The notes: a model not told the origin generated them from the letters alone. Shown: positions 1 to 7,726, counted from the stretch's first letter. The stretch: 9,255 bases of DNA from Nitrosomonadales bacterium (GCA_004525885.1 SPBV01000062.1:1-9255); one strand, 5' to 3'. Numbers and translations are program-made.

Positions 1-55
1 CCATCCCTACCCCCGGAATCTCTGGCTGTTACTGGATCTTATTGGAAGCTAAATG
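1..55 (+). repeat. Dispersed repeat A, copy 1 (left-truncated by window edge)
   Basis: This segment is the right half of a repeat seen again at 5960-6066, 8018-8138 and 9119-9228, always in the same orientation. It matches the last copy at 51 of 55 positions by eye. It has a C-rich part ending in TACCCCC, then three 10-bp units that each begin with TGG: TGGCTGTTAC, TGGATCTTAT and TGGAAGCTAA. B-like sequence (GTCTGTTTTT) follows within about 10 bp. The left part lies outside the window. Function unknown. Confidence 0.85.
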
Positions 56-164
56 TGATCGTCTGTTTTTGGTGCTTTCAAGGAGTAGTTTCTAACAGAA
101 ATCTTCTTTTTTCATTCCACATAATGCCTAGCTACTTTACAATTCGTTGTACCAATGTAATCTT

Positions 165-374
165 TTATTGTTTCGTCAAAGAATAACCTTTAGAGATCAT
201 ACATAAATTAAAAAGATTTCTCGTTCCCCACCCACCCTCACTAGCCTTTTTTTCGCATGCAGATTTGTCTCTTTTGTAGTCGTTCTGAACAGCGCCATCC
301 TTATGCCAAACCTTTGGCGCACATCCAGAAAGCAAAATCAATAATGTAACTGCACACACCAGATAGTTCTTCAT
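165..374 (-). CDS. Small predicted lipoprotein (69 aa)
   Basis: This encodes a very small exported lipoprotein of unknown function. From the ATG at 374 the protein starts MKNYLV, has a hydrophobic stretch to about residue 15, and then the lipobox LSGC with the lipidated cysteine at residue 18. Two upstream in-frame ATGs (422 and 419) would put 16 extra residues before the signal peptide, so the inner start is preferred, although no start has a good ribosome binding site. The mature part is about 51 residues: a Trp-Lys/His segment, an NDYKRDKSAC stretch and a final CMISKGY motif. That pattern (acidic-aromatic-basic segment, C, then C-M-x-x-[KR]-G-[YW]) is common in tiny proteobacterial lipoproteins; this is from memory. 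The two mature cysteines after the lipidated one could form a disulfide. No terminator is evident before the A repeat 110 bp downstream. Confidence 0.75.
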   Translation of the reverse strand: MKNYLVCAVTLLILLSGCAPKVWHKDGAVQNDYKRDKSACEKKASEGGWGTRNLFNLCMISKGYSLTKQ

Positions 375-458
375 TTTACTATTTGTCTTAAATAGAAAGT
401 ATGCCAACAAATATACCATCAAATTAATTGGATGCTACTGGACTGCTATAGACGTGAC

Positions 459-487
459 TGTCCACTTTTGGCACAAAGCAGACATTC
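459..487. repeat. Dispersed hairpin repeat B, copy 1
   Basis: This is an imperfect inverted repeat. The left arm TGTCCACTTT and right arm AAAGCAGACA surround a six-base centre TGGCAC, with 8 of 10 arm positions pairing. Near-identical copies occur at 2862-2893 and 8234-8267 and in part at 9234-9255. It lies between the lipoprotein gene and the 3' end of the MscS-like gene. Similar strings are, from memory, frequent in gammaproteobacterial intergenic DNA. Function unknown. Confidence 0.8.
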
Positions 488-640
488 ATCCTTGTAAAAA
501 AATATCCACACTTACTTTTGCAAGAGCCTTTGCAAACAAAGTTACATATTCAGGATTTACCTGCCACAATCCTATAAGCTAAACTGGCCCAATCTTGTTT
601 GATACTCAAAAACAGGTAATTGTCTGATCGGGTCTCTGAG

Positions 641-2389
641 TTAGCTTACCTGATGTAATGTAATCTGCTGAAACGGAATTTCCCAGTGGTTCTCATTGCA
701 GACATTTGCAAAGGAATAAATCATTGTTCTTTCCACCTCTTCATATAGATGAGCAGCCGAACCTTTCAAAAACACTTCGTACTCAAAGTCCAATGATGAA
801 TTGTTGGGCAAAAAGAAATCAACTCTGACAAGAACCAGACTATCTTCACCGACAGCTTTAATAAGATCCCGACGGAAGGTTTCCGTCATCTTATTCGGAA
901 TTGTCGTAGTACATTCAGCTTGATATTTGTAATCAATACCAAATACCATTTGAATACGGTAGCCATGCGATAAGTTCATCGGATTAAGTGCTAAAAAACT
1001 TTCAGCGGAGTATGTAATCTGATTTCCACCAAATAAACGCACCTGAACCATTTCAGGGCTTTGGTAAATAACTTGTCCTACGGACTTATCATCCATTTTT
1101 ACCCATTCCCCTTCACTGGTAGGGAACCATTCCTCATTTATTGCTGCAGGACGTGACACCAATCCAACCAGTTGCCTCACGGGCAAATGCATGCTGCCTC
1201 CACTCAGGTCAGGATTGACTAAATGAGTGTAGAAATGTAAACGTTTAACCTTCCAAGGAATACCATTCATGACTACCCTCCCACCTTCTCGTACTGAACC
1301 AAGATTCAGTAGCAGCATGAGCTGCTCCAACATAGTGGGCAATGTTTTGATAAGTACCCAGCCAATAGCTAGCAAGAACAAGACAGATATGCCTAGTAAT
1401 AACCAATCATTGCGTAAATTAAAAATAAACAGTGTTGCCATTATAGAGGCAAGAATAGTTAGTATATGGAAGATTAGCTCAGCAAGTCGCTCAAAGGTAG
1501 ACTGCCTATAATCTTTTCGCTTTGACTGTATTTTTTTAAACAAATAATTTGAAAAGCGCAGCAAAAGAAATACTGTGAAAAATGTAAATATACCCAGTAC
1601 AAAATTGATGCCTCTATTCTTAAAAAAATCAGAAAATACTTCTCCTACCGAAGATAGTACAGATACTTTTGATTGCAATTTATTCTCTAGTTGGCGAGAT
1701 AAAATATTATCATCATTGTTGATATTTTTTAATTCCGCTTTCCAGTCATCCAACATTTCCCCAAGCAAGGCCTTTACAGTTTTCTCATTGGCCTTAATTA
1801 ACAAGTTATTTAAATTATGAGTCGCGGTAATCGCAATTTCTTTACGTTGCTTCACTTTCTCAATCGCTTGTTTAAATTCCTCAATCTCTCTCGAATCCTG
1901 TGTAACCGAATTGAGAGAATGAATCATTGGTTGCAAGAGCTTTTCAATTTCTTCTGCGAAATTAAATTTAGCAGGAATCTTGTTTCGATATTCTTTAATA
2001 TCAACGCCTGTGGCAAAAGATTCTATCTTCAGCTTTAACTCTTTCCTTTCTCTCTTGAGTTCAATGATTTCATCTAATATTACTTTTGCTACTCCACCTT
2101 TAAGTGTATTTAGTTTTTTAGAAAGATTTTTGATCTCAGCATCTTTTACCTGCAAGTTATCAATTAATACTTTTAGGTTGGAGACCGCCTCCGAATACCT
2201 ATCTTTAATTACATCTTCCTTAATCATCCCTCTTGAAGCGTCTGTTTGCTGAATTTCTTGTGGCTTTCCATGTTTGGTCTGCTGGCTATCTGTCTGGACA
2301 ATATTATTTGTTTTTGCCATAACAGAAAAAGGCAAAACTATAGGTAAGACCAACAAAGATATATAACAGTATGCTTTAATCTTTAACAT
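641..2389 (-). CDS. MscS-like mechanosensitive channel family protein with periplasmic coiled coil
   Basis: This is probably an inner-membrane protein related to the MscS channels, which release solutes on hypo-osmotic shock. From the ATG at 2389 it has 582 residues. A signal peptide ends near VMA at 23-25. A highly charged, Lys/Glu-rich, coiled-coil-prone region covers about 55-250 and would be periplasmic. Three hydrophobic segments follow at about 262-285, 303-325 and 329-348. After these, LGSVREGGRVVMNGIPWKV (about 363-381) resembles the MscS beta-domain entry, and the end (IPFQQITL, about 571-578) matches the IPFPQ-type end of the cytoplasmic alpha/beta domain. It differs from classical MscS: the usual iPN motif is replaced by LPVRQL, and about 50 extra residues, including a GQVIYQSPEMVQVRLFGG strand-rich stretch, precede the alpha/beta domain. 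An upstream in-frame ATG (2425) would add 12 residues before the signal peptide; neither start has a clear ribosome binding site. Gating by tension is inferred only. Confidence 0.75.
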   Translation of the reverse strand: MLKIKAYCYISLLVLPIVLPFSVMAKTNNIVQTDSQQTKHGKPQEIQQTDASRGMIKEDVIKDRYSEAVSNLKVLIDNLQVKDAEIKNLSKKLNTLKGGVAKVILDEIIELKRERKELKLKIESFATGVDIKEYRNKIPAKFNFAEEIEKLLQPMIHSLNSVTQDSREIEEFKQAIEKVKQRKEIAITATHNLNNLLIKANEKTVKALLGEMLDDWKAELKNINNDDNILSRQLENKLQSKVSVLSSVGEVFSDFFKNRGINFVLGIFTFFTVFLLLRFSNYLFKKIQSKRKDYRQSTFERLAELIFHILTILASIMATLFIFNLRNDWLLLGISVLFLLAIGWVLIKTLPTMLEQLMLLLNLGSVREGGRVVMNGIPWKVKRLHFYTHLVNPDLSGGSMHLPVRQLVGLVSRPAAINEEWFPTSEGEWVKMDDKSVGQVIYQSPEMVQVRLFGGNQITYSAESFLALNPMNLSHGYRIQMVFGIDYKYQAECTTTIPNKMTETFRRDLIKAVGEDSLVLVRVDFFLPNNSSLDFEYEVFLKGSAAHLYEEVERTMIYSFANVCNENHWEIPFQQITLHQVS

Positions 2390-3076
2390 TATTAATTTAA
2401 TACCAGAAGCAGGTAAATTTATCATCTAACTGCAATAAAAAAGCAGCATTTGATGCCTATAAAAGAATTTGATAATTGGGTATCACCGTCAATTCAGCAA
2501 AAGCCAATTAGCAAATCAATAATATAAAAATGAAACTGATAAATCCGGGTGCTATCTTTTGAAAAAAGCCAGCAGGATTTCAGCTCTGACTAATATCCTC
2601 TGGATATTCAAAATATTGATGATCTAGTTCGAATCGTCAAGAACTTCAGGAGTTTCATTCCTTTTAAGCCAATTTCTATCCACTATAAACTTAAATTGTG
2701 TTGATTTTTAGAGAACTAGTGAAATTGTACATATTGCCATAACACCGTGTACAGGTAGAATATATTCAGTTTGGCTGCTGAAAGGCAAGCTGGGCACTTA
2801 ATGCTCTGAATAAACATCATTACAGTTAGATCATTAACGTAAGCCTTAGAACCACAAAGTATGAACATCCGCTTTTAGCACAAAGCAGACATTAAATTCT
2901 TTGAAAAAACGGCAGCTGGATTTTTGAGGTCCCGGTATGACGTCGGCAATAGCTTTATTCACCAAATTCGATAGCACCTTTATTAGTTTAGCCTCATCTT
3001 TTAAGCTTAGAACAACTTTCCAGAGATCTCACCCAATACAGCTCCAACACTTCCCATTAACTCAAGGTAGCGCCCA
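2390..3076. other. Long intergenic region with no convincing gene
   Basis: This stretch separates the M48 protease gene from the MscS-like gene and should hold the promoter of the latter; a TTGACG hexamer on the minus strand (2487-2492) has no convincing -10 partner at normal spacing. It contains one B repeat (2862-2893). Two minus-strand open stretches look more protein-like than chance but lack starts: 2624-2707 (27 codons, including FIVDRNWLKRNETPEV) and roughly 2846-3028 (including KDEAKLIKVLSNLVNKA). These may be remnants of decayed genes. No terminator was found after the protease stop codon. Confidence 0.5.
2862..2893. repeat. Dispersed hairpin repeat B, copy 2
   Basis: It reads TGAACATCCGCTTTTAGCAC followed by AAAGCAGACATT. 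It is almost identical to the copy at 8234-8267 and similar to 459-487. The arms CATCCGCTTT and AAAGCAGACA pair at 7 of 10 positions around TAGCAC. Unlike the copies at 8173-8267 and 9234-9255 it is not next to an A repeat. Confidence 0.8.
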
Positions 3077-5017
3077 TTACAGGATTACCGGTGGCATGGG
3101 ACAACCGAGAACATCCGAAAAGGCGCGCAATATCTCGACTTCAACAGAAGATATTTTTTGGTCATAGGTAACACTGGCAGCACAGGCCTTCAGTAGTTGT
3201 GGCTTTGCGAGAGGTTTCAATTTTTCCAGTTTTTGCAGGGACCGATCCAAATCTGAAAAACTGATTTCATTTTTTGCCACTAATTGAAGTCGGCCACATC
3301 CCAGATTTTTTGTTGCCACAATAAAGGCCGCTTCAATTTCATTTTGGTCCTTATGACCGGCATAGGCCATTACAGATAGAATCAGCTCAATTTCTTTCTT
3401 GAGCTGCCCGGCATTAGAATATCGTGTTTTCGTGTGCGCAAGCTTGAAGAACTGCCCATCCAGATGGTTAAATAGAATCTTCTGTAACGACCATTCCAGT
3501 AGTTTCACCCTGGAATTCATTTCAATTAATGTGACAAGATTATCTCTGAAGACTTGGTACTGATCCAGTGATAACTGTTTAAGTGCTGGTATGGCGATAT
3601 CAATTATCGGCAAACGATATTTAATATCCAGCCCACCTATCTCCGATAATAGTTTATGTGTTAACACGAAGACATCCGGATCGGCATACTTCTGTAGGCG
3701 CGCCAATTGAATGTCACGCACTTTCTCCTCAGGATCAAGCACCATGGAATAAATAACAGCGCGGGCGCCATAGGGCTCACGAGCTGATTCTTTAATGACC
3801 ATGGACAACTCGGCAATCAACGAGCGAGCGTAATTGATTGTTTCTGGTTTTGGGTTGCCGATTTGATCAATCACATTCGCGACATCTGCCATTGCGGCAC
3901 CGACAGCAATGGTAGTGACTTTATTGGCAAGTTTTTCGCGCGTCATGGTTTCTTTTTTACCGATATTTTTCTCATCCCGGGGTAAATCAATTTTGTCGGA
4001 AGAATCAAATTCGCCATTCCAATGAGGATCGATACGTAGGATCCGTTTGGTTAGTGGTGGATGCGTAGCGGACAACAATTGCATAAAACCCGAAACACCC
4101 TGGGCAAAAAAAGCATGACTGACTTCGTTTGCGCCAGGGGTTTTCACTTTAGAACCAAATTCAAGCCCGCCAATTCTCTTCAATGCACCCGCAATCCCGT
4201 CCGGGTTACGGGTAAACTGAACCGCTGAGGCATCCGCCAGATATTCCCGTTGCCGGCTCACCGCAGCCTTGATCAAGTTACCAAAAAAGGTGCCGGAAAA
4301 ACCTATAGCCATTAGCCCAATAGCCAGTGCCAGTATCCCGCCCGCGCCTTTATCGCTACTCCGCCCGCGTCTCGAAAAAGAAGTGGAATACAACAAATAG
4401 TAGCCAGCCATGCCGATAATCACGATACCATTTAATACGCCCATTAAGCGGATATTGAGCCGCATATCACCATTAAAAATATGGCTGAACTCATGAGCAA
4501 TAACGCCTTGCAACTGATCACGACTTAAATGATCGACCGCCCCCTGAGTAACCCCGATAACTGCATCGCGTGGCGTGAAGCCAGCCGCAAAGGCATTAAT
4601 TCCCGGTTCATCCGCGAGTAGATAAACGGGCGGGGCTGGTGTGCCAGAGGCGATCGCCATTTCTTCCACAACGTTCAGCAATTTTCGTTGCTTCAAGTCG
4701 TCCGTATTCTGCGGGATCAATTGTCCACCTAGCGCCTCCGCAACAATCTTGCCCCCGGCCGATAAGACCATGATCTTGTATAGACTACCCATCAGCACCA
4801 CAACAATGACACCTGCACTGATAATGGCAAATGTCTTCCAATCCATTTGCTGTAGAAACATCCCGCTGCTTTGCATTTGTTCGCTATTGATATAACCGAA
4901 CACCACCATGAAAAGGAGATTAGTCATGATGATTAAGGTAATCACAGCTAGTGCAAACAGGAAGACAAGCTGGAACGTGTTTTTACGGACACGGTCTTGT
5001 GATTCAAAGAAATTCAT
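3077..5017 (-). CDS. M48 family (HtpX-like) membrane zinc metalloprotease with C-terminal extension
   Basis: This is an integral inner-membrane zinc protease of 646 residues, likely acting on misfolded or damaged membrane and envelope proteins. Hydrophobic segments lie at about 14-40 and 62-85, followed by the M48 catalytic domain. The zinc site HEFSH is at 175-179 and the third ligand is probably Glu258 in the REYLAD motif. More membrane-prone segments lie at about 189-210 and 225-247. A THPPLTKRI motif at 318-326 is typical of M48 proteins. HtpX is about 290 residues long, so roughly 300 residues form an extra C-terminal helical region. Its last part (about 600-646, with LLKACAASV and VEVEILRAFSDVLGCPMPP) resembles a TerB-like helical module, an inference from pattern. 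It starts 27 bp after the LemA stop codon, so the two are almost certainly co-transcribed. LemA plus M48 protease pairs are common. All metal-binding residues are present, so activity is expected; substrates are unknown. Confidence 0.92.
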   Translation of the reverse strand: MNFFESQDRVRKNTFQLVFLFALAVITLIIMTNLLFMVVFGYINSEQMQSSGMFLQQMDWKTFAIISAGVIVVVLMGSLYKIMVLSAGGKIVAEALGGQLIPQNTDDLKQRKLLNVVEEMAIASGTPAPPVYLLADEPGINAFAAGFTPRDAVIGVTQGAVDHLSRDQLQGVIAHEFSHIFNGDMRLNIRLMGVLNGIVIIGMAGYYLLYSTSFSRRGRSSDKGAGGILALAIGLMAIGFSGTFFGNLIKAAVSRQREYLADASAVQFTRNPDGIAGALKRIGGLEFGSKVKTPGANEVSHAFFAQGVSGFMQLLSATHPPLTKRILRIDPHWNGEFDSSDKIDLPRDEKNIGKKETMTREKLANKVTTIAVGAAMADVANVIDQIGNPKPETINYARSLIAELSMVIKESAREPYGARAVIYSMVLDPEEKVRDIQLARLQKYADPDVFVLTHKLLSEIGGLDIKYRLPIIDIAIPALKQLSLDQYQVFRDNLVTLIEMNSRVKLLEWSLQKILFNHLDGQFFKLAHTKTRYSNAGQLKKEIELILSVMAYAGHKDQNEIEAAFIVATKNLGCGRLQLVAKNEISFSDLDRSLQKLEKLKPLAKPQLLKACAASVTYDQKISSVEVEILRAFSDVLGCPMPPVIL

Positions 5018-5044
5018 TCCAAATGCTTGAATATATAGGAGTGA

Positions 5045-5641
5045 CTAAAACGAGACTTTTGGTGCGTCCTGCATGGCAGCTGTATCTTCAAATTCCAGTA
5101 AGGTCGCATCTGGTGCATGACCAAAACGCACCGCAAAAAAAACAGGAGGGAACATTTGTTTATACGTATTATAGGCCATTACCTGGTCATTAAAGGATTG
5201 CCGTGCGAATGAGACTTTGTTCTCGGTAGAAATAAGTTCTTCACTTAACTGCATCATATTCTGATTAGCCTTGAGATCCGGATAGGCCTCCATCACCATA
5301 TTAAAGTTCATCAGGGCGCCAGCCAATTTGCCTTCGGCACCGCTCAAGCTCTTTATCGCCTCAGCATTGCCTGGATCGGCTGCCGCTGTCGACAACATAT
5401 TGTGAGCAGCATTACGCGCTTCAACCACTGCCTCCAAGGTTTCACGTTCATGCTTGATATAACCTTTTGCGGTCTCAATAAGATTTGGTATCAGGTCGTA
5501 ACGCCGCTTTAATTGCACCTCGATCTGTGCAAAAGCATTTTTGTATCGATTCTTCAGCGTAACCAGTTTATTAAATATCCCGACCACATAAAAAACGATC
5601 AGTGTTACAACAACCAGAATGAGTATTAATGAGATATCCAT
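5045..5641 (-). CDS. lemA: LemA family membrane protein
   Basis: This is a full-length LemA protein of 198 residues. One N-terminal membrane helix (about 3-22) is followed by the LemA helical domain. Family hallmarks are visible in order: FNKLVTLKNRYKNAFAQIEV (23-42), LKRRYDLIPNLIETAKGY (44-61), a helical middle, YPDLKANQNM (120-129), LISTENKVSFARQSFND (136-152) and the short C-terminal APKVSF. The molecular role of LemA is unclear; it often sits beside M48 or TPM-domain proteins and is thought to help envelope proteins, perhaps as a partner of the protease encoded immediately downstream. It is the first gene of the two-gene operon. The start is at 5641, just before the membrane helix; the upstream region contains only a weak ribosome binding site (AGACAG). 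Confidence 0.93.
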   Translation of the reverse strand: MDISLILILVVVTLIVFYVVGIFNKLVTLKNRYKNAFAQIEVQLKRRYDLIPNLIETAKGYIKHERETLEAVVEARNAAHNMLSTAAADPGNAEAIKSLSGAEGKLAGALMNFNMVMEAYPDLKANQNMMQLSEELISTENKVSFARQSFNDQVMAYNTYKQMFPPVFFAVRFGHAPDATLLEFEDTAAMQDAPKVSF

Positions 5642-5683
5642 ATTTCTGTCTTTTTTGAACTGTTAAATTAGGCAGGGATTTTC

Positions 5684-5712
5684 ATCTTACACTATATCTG
5701 CGAACAGTCGAA
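5684..5712 (-). promoter_or_regulatory. Possible promoter of the lemA-protease operon
   Basis: On the minus strand, TTCGAC (5707-5712) and TAAGAT (5684-5689) are separated by 17 bp, about 43 bp upstream of the LemA start. The -10 matches TATAAT at 4 of 6 positions and the -35 is poor. A TATAGT hexamer overlaps the spacer and is a rival -10 without a good -35. Weak evidence only. Confidence 0.25.
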
Positions 5713-5959
5713 CCATGGAACCAAACCATAAAACGGAATACTTACAAATGAGGAGGAGTCCATATCCGGACGTTCAACGGTCAGATTAACGATGGTGGGT
5801 TAGATATCTAAGGCGCTTGAGTTATTTGTGAGCGAATGGCTGGCTCATGTTCGCTGAACCATCTGGTTTGTTCGACTAAATTGAATCCATCACCTAATTG
5901 AAAGTCACATAGAAAAGTTTTAGGGCGGCGGAATTGAACCAGAATCATATAATATTTTA
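5713..5959. other. Intergenic region without a recognisable gene
   Basis: No open frame of useful length or recognisable protein fragment was found on either strand between the lemA promoter region and the second A repeat. A short inverted pair AGCGAA (5831-5836) and TTCGCT (5850-5855) could form a weak hairpin. An AGGAGG at about 5751-5756 is not followed by a usable start codon. Confidence 0.5.
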
Positions 5960-6066
5960 CTAATCATGCTCTTAGACAGGAAACAGGTACTTCGATTTCC
6001 TTGAAATACCCCCATACCTACCCCCAAAATAGCTGGCTGTTATAGGATCTTATTGGAAGCTAAATG
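5960..6066 (+). repeat. Dispersed repeat A, copy 2
   Basis: This copy begins with CTAATCATG, shared in variant form by copies 3 and 4, and continues with a variable 25-bp stretch. It then has ATTTCCTTGAAATACCCCC, TACCTACCCCC and the TGG iterons: TGGCTGTTAT, AGGATCTTAT and TGGAAGCTAA. It is in the same orientation as the other copies and lies 110 bp beyond the stop codon of the glutathione S-transferase gene. A degenerate B-like piece (TTGTTTTTAT) follows directly. Confidence 0.85.
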
Positions 6067-6079
6067 AGATTGTTTTTAT

Positions 6080-6150
6080 AAAAAAAGCGCGCTGTTATTG
6101 TCGGTCAGAAATTCTTAATTTGGCAGCGCCCCCCCAAGAGAGTGGAGGGG
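6080..6150 (-). terminator. Possible terminator of the lipoprotein-GST operon
   Basis: On the minus strand after the GST stop codon there are two potential stems. The first pairs 6144-6150 with 6129-6135 (seven pairs, one of them G-U, eight-base loop). The second pairs 6124-6129 with 6089-6094 (GCGCTG with CAGCGC, about 29-base loop) and is followed after two bases by seven Ts (6086 to 6080 complemented). The large loop makes the second stem imperfect as a rho-independent terminator, but position and T-run fit. Confidence 0.4.
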
Positions 6151-6175
6151 TTCTTTGAGTCCCAGCTAGCTCGTT

Positions 6176-6784
6176 CTAATGAAGTTTCTGATATTTTTTA
6201 AATGCGGGTCGCTCTGAAATTTGAGCGAGCCAGATTTGGATATTCTTATAGGCAGTGAGATCAAATTTAATTTCTGAGCACAATGAAACAATTGAAGCCG
6301 CATTGAGGTCGGCTAAAGTAAAATCATCACCAACAAGATAGCTTTTGCCTTCTAGTGCGTCGTTTAACACCTTAAGAAGTCCTGGAATTTTAGCCATGGC
6401 CTTTTCTATAATACCGTTGTCTCTTCTTTCTTCAGGGACAAAAACCAATTGGATAAATGCGCCAATAATGGGTGGTTGAAGTTCGGTTATACCCCAGAGG
6501 CTCCACTGTTGAACAAGACCATGTTGTTTGTTATCCAGCCCAAGTAATTCAGGCTTGTAGGTTTCAGCAAGATAAAAGTTAATGGCGATGGACTCCCAAA
6601 TCACAAAGTCGTCATCGGTGAGGGTAGGAACCTTACCATTGGGGTTAATCTTTAAATAAGCTGGGGACTTATGATCTTTTTCTTTAAAGTTAAGTGGCTT
6701 AGCTTCATATGTTTTGCCAATCTCTTCTAAACACCAAAAACATCTTCCTGAGCTAGATCTGGGTGAACCATAAATAGTAATCAT
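6176..6784 (-). CDS. Glutathione S-transferase family protein
   Basis: This cytosolic enzyme probably conjugates or transfers glutathione to electrophiles; the substrate is unknown. It has 202 residues, the normal length for a bacterial GST. The thioredoxin-like N-terminal domain (about 1-75) begins ITIYGSPRSSSGRCFWCLEE, where a serine in the 7-12 cluster or Cys15 is the likely catalytic residue. NPNGKVPTL (48-56) carries the cis-proline at 53, and ESIAI (64-68) is the glutathione gamma-glutamyl binding segment. The all-helical C-terminal domain (about 88-202) contains the N-capping box in DDFTLADLNAAS (153-164). The ATG at 6784 is preceded by AAGGGA at good spacing, the clearest ribosome binding site in the window. 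It starts 22 bp after the stop of the upstream lipoprotein gene, so both are likely co-transcribed, and possible stem-loops follow its stop codon. The exact GST class cannot be fixed by eye. Confidence 0.93.
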   Translation of the reverse strand: MITIYGSPRSSSGRCFWCLEEIGKTYEAKPLNFKEKDHKSPAYLKINPNGKVPTLTDDDFVIWESIAINFYLAETYKPELLGLDNKQHGLVQQWSLWGITELQPPIIGAFIQLVFVPEERRDNGIIEKAMAKIPGLLKVLNDALEGKSYLVGDDFTLADLNAASIVSLCSEIKFDLTAYKNIQIWLAQISERPAFKKYQKLH

Positions 6785-6806
6785 AATTATTTTCCCTTAT
6801 TTGGTT

Positions 6807-7541
6807 TTAAATTTCAGTCTGTAAACACTGGGCGTCCTTAAAGCCCAGTCTACCTACGGCAGGCAGCTTAATAGCTGGCCTTAAGATGTCCACCCCAAAG
6901 CTAAGACCCAATATATTGAGTTCTATGCCCTCAGCAAGACCCAGTGTGGCCCCGAGAAGTCCAAAAACTGAAACTTGAACGCCGGTGCCGGATTCAGACA
7001 TAGCGAACAAACTGCCGTCATCAAGCCAGTCTTTGCCCATGGCGTTGGGTGGCAATTCCACCTGAAGCTCGTCCACATTACGAATGATGTGTGAAACAAA
7101 CGAATTGCTGTTCGGGCCCGGGTACATTCTGTAGAAATTTGGATACTTATAGGACTGAATAGCAGCTTTAATTTGGGGGATTGCGGCTTCAGCTTTTTCA
7201 CCACGAATATCTGTGATCAGATCAGGAGTACTACCATACCATTTTCTGTCGGGAATATCTTTTTTACCTAAGACGGCTTCGCCTCCATCGCGAGCTCGCC
7301 AGCCGATGACATGATAGACCACATACTCTTTGGCGCCCTTTTCCTTAAAGGCCACCCACGAGTGGACAGCTAAGTATTTATGCCAGTTAAAAGTTCGGGC
7401 CACATAGACATGAACGATAGCTTCTTTGGTTTCGGAGGGGAGTGGCGCAATATTAGCGCTGCCGCGATCAGCAGTTCGCCAGTCAGAATGAGCACAGCTG
7501 GTGAGGAATAGGGAAAGAGTCAGAATCGAAAATTTATTCAT
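6807..7541 (-). CDS. Predicted lipoprotein, DUF3750 family
   Basis: This 244-residue protein has a short signal peptide (MNKFSILTLSLF) ending in the lipobox LTSC, so Cys16 is probably lipidated and the protein anchored in the envelope. The mature part contains VYVARTFNWHKYLAVHSWVA (45-64), YVVYHVIGWR (73-82), a WYGSTPDLI segment (101-109) and the conserved YPGPNSNSFV (140-149), followed by a LPPNAMGKD motif (163-171). This motif order matches what I remember of DUF3750, a family without a known activity. The invariant-looking His60-Ser-Trp and Asn144-Ser-Asn-Ser-Phe could form an active site of a papain- or NlpC-like fold, but that is speculation. The C-terminal third is Gly- and hydrophobic-rich (about 188-218), possibly a membrane-associating segment. 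It is the first gene of an operon with the GST. No strong ribosome binding site precedes the start at 7541. Confidence 0.75.
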   Translation of the reverse strand: MNKFSILTLSLFLTSCAHSDWRTADRGSANIAPLPSETKEAIVHVYVARTFNWHKYLAVHSWVAFKEKGAKEYVVYHVIGWRARDGGEAVLGKKDIPDRKWYGSTPDLITDIRGEKAEAAIPQIKAAIQSYKYPNFYRMYPGPNSNSFVSHIIRNVDELQVELPPNAMGKDWLDDGSLFAMSESGTGVQVSVFGLLGATLGLAEGIELNILGLSFGVDILRPAIKLPAVGRLGFKDAQCLQTEI

Positions 7542-7631
7542 GGAAAGTTCGGCTTCATAGCTTATTTTGGATTGGACAAAACTTGATGCACCATAGTCTT
7601 ATCGATTCATGGGACATCAACGCGTACTTTA

Positions 7632-7669
7632 CTTTTTTCTTTCTTCCCCTTCTTCTCTCCCTTTCCCTC
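7632..7669 (+). repeat. Uninterrupted 38-nt polypyrimidine tract
   Basis: Every base from 7632 to 7669 is C or T, with alternating T-rich and C-rich blocks, and the flanks to about 7700 remain pyrimidine-biased. It lies between the start of the DUF3750 gene and the 3' end of the nudC remnant. Such tracts can adopt triplex structure under supercoiling or arise by slippage. No gene or known element is recognised here. Confidence 0.8.
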
Positions 7670-7726
7670 GCCCGTGCTCTTGTAGTCTCCCCTTACCCGA
7701 ACGCCACAACCAGTATAGGCACATGC

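Noticed and set aside
2937..3167. Plus-strand 76-aa open frame
   Set aside because: It is antisense to the protease C-terminus and has no protein-like motif; composition fits a shadow frame.
5960..6066. Repeat A as an integron attC site
   Set aside because: The position behind gene 3' ends suggested a cassette array, and RTAACAGCC on the minus strand resembles one attC end, but no complementary GGCTGTTA-type partner or palindromic fold is present within the repeat.
6923..7204. Minus-strand 93-aa open frame
   Set aside because: It lies wholly inside the lipoprotein gene in another frame and has no recognisable motif.
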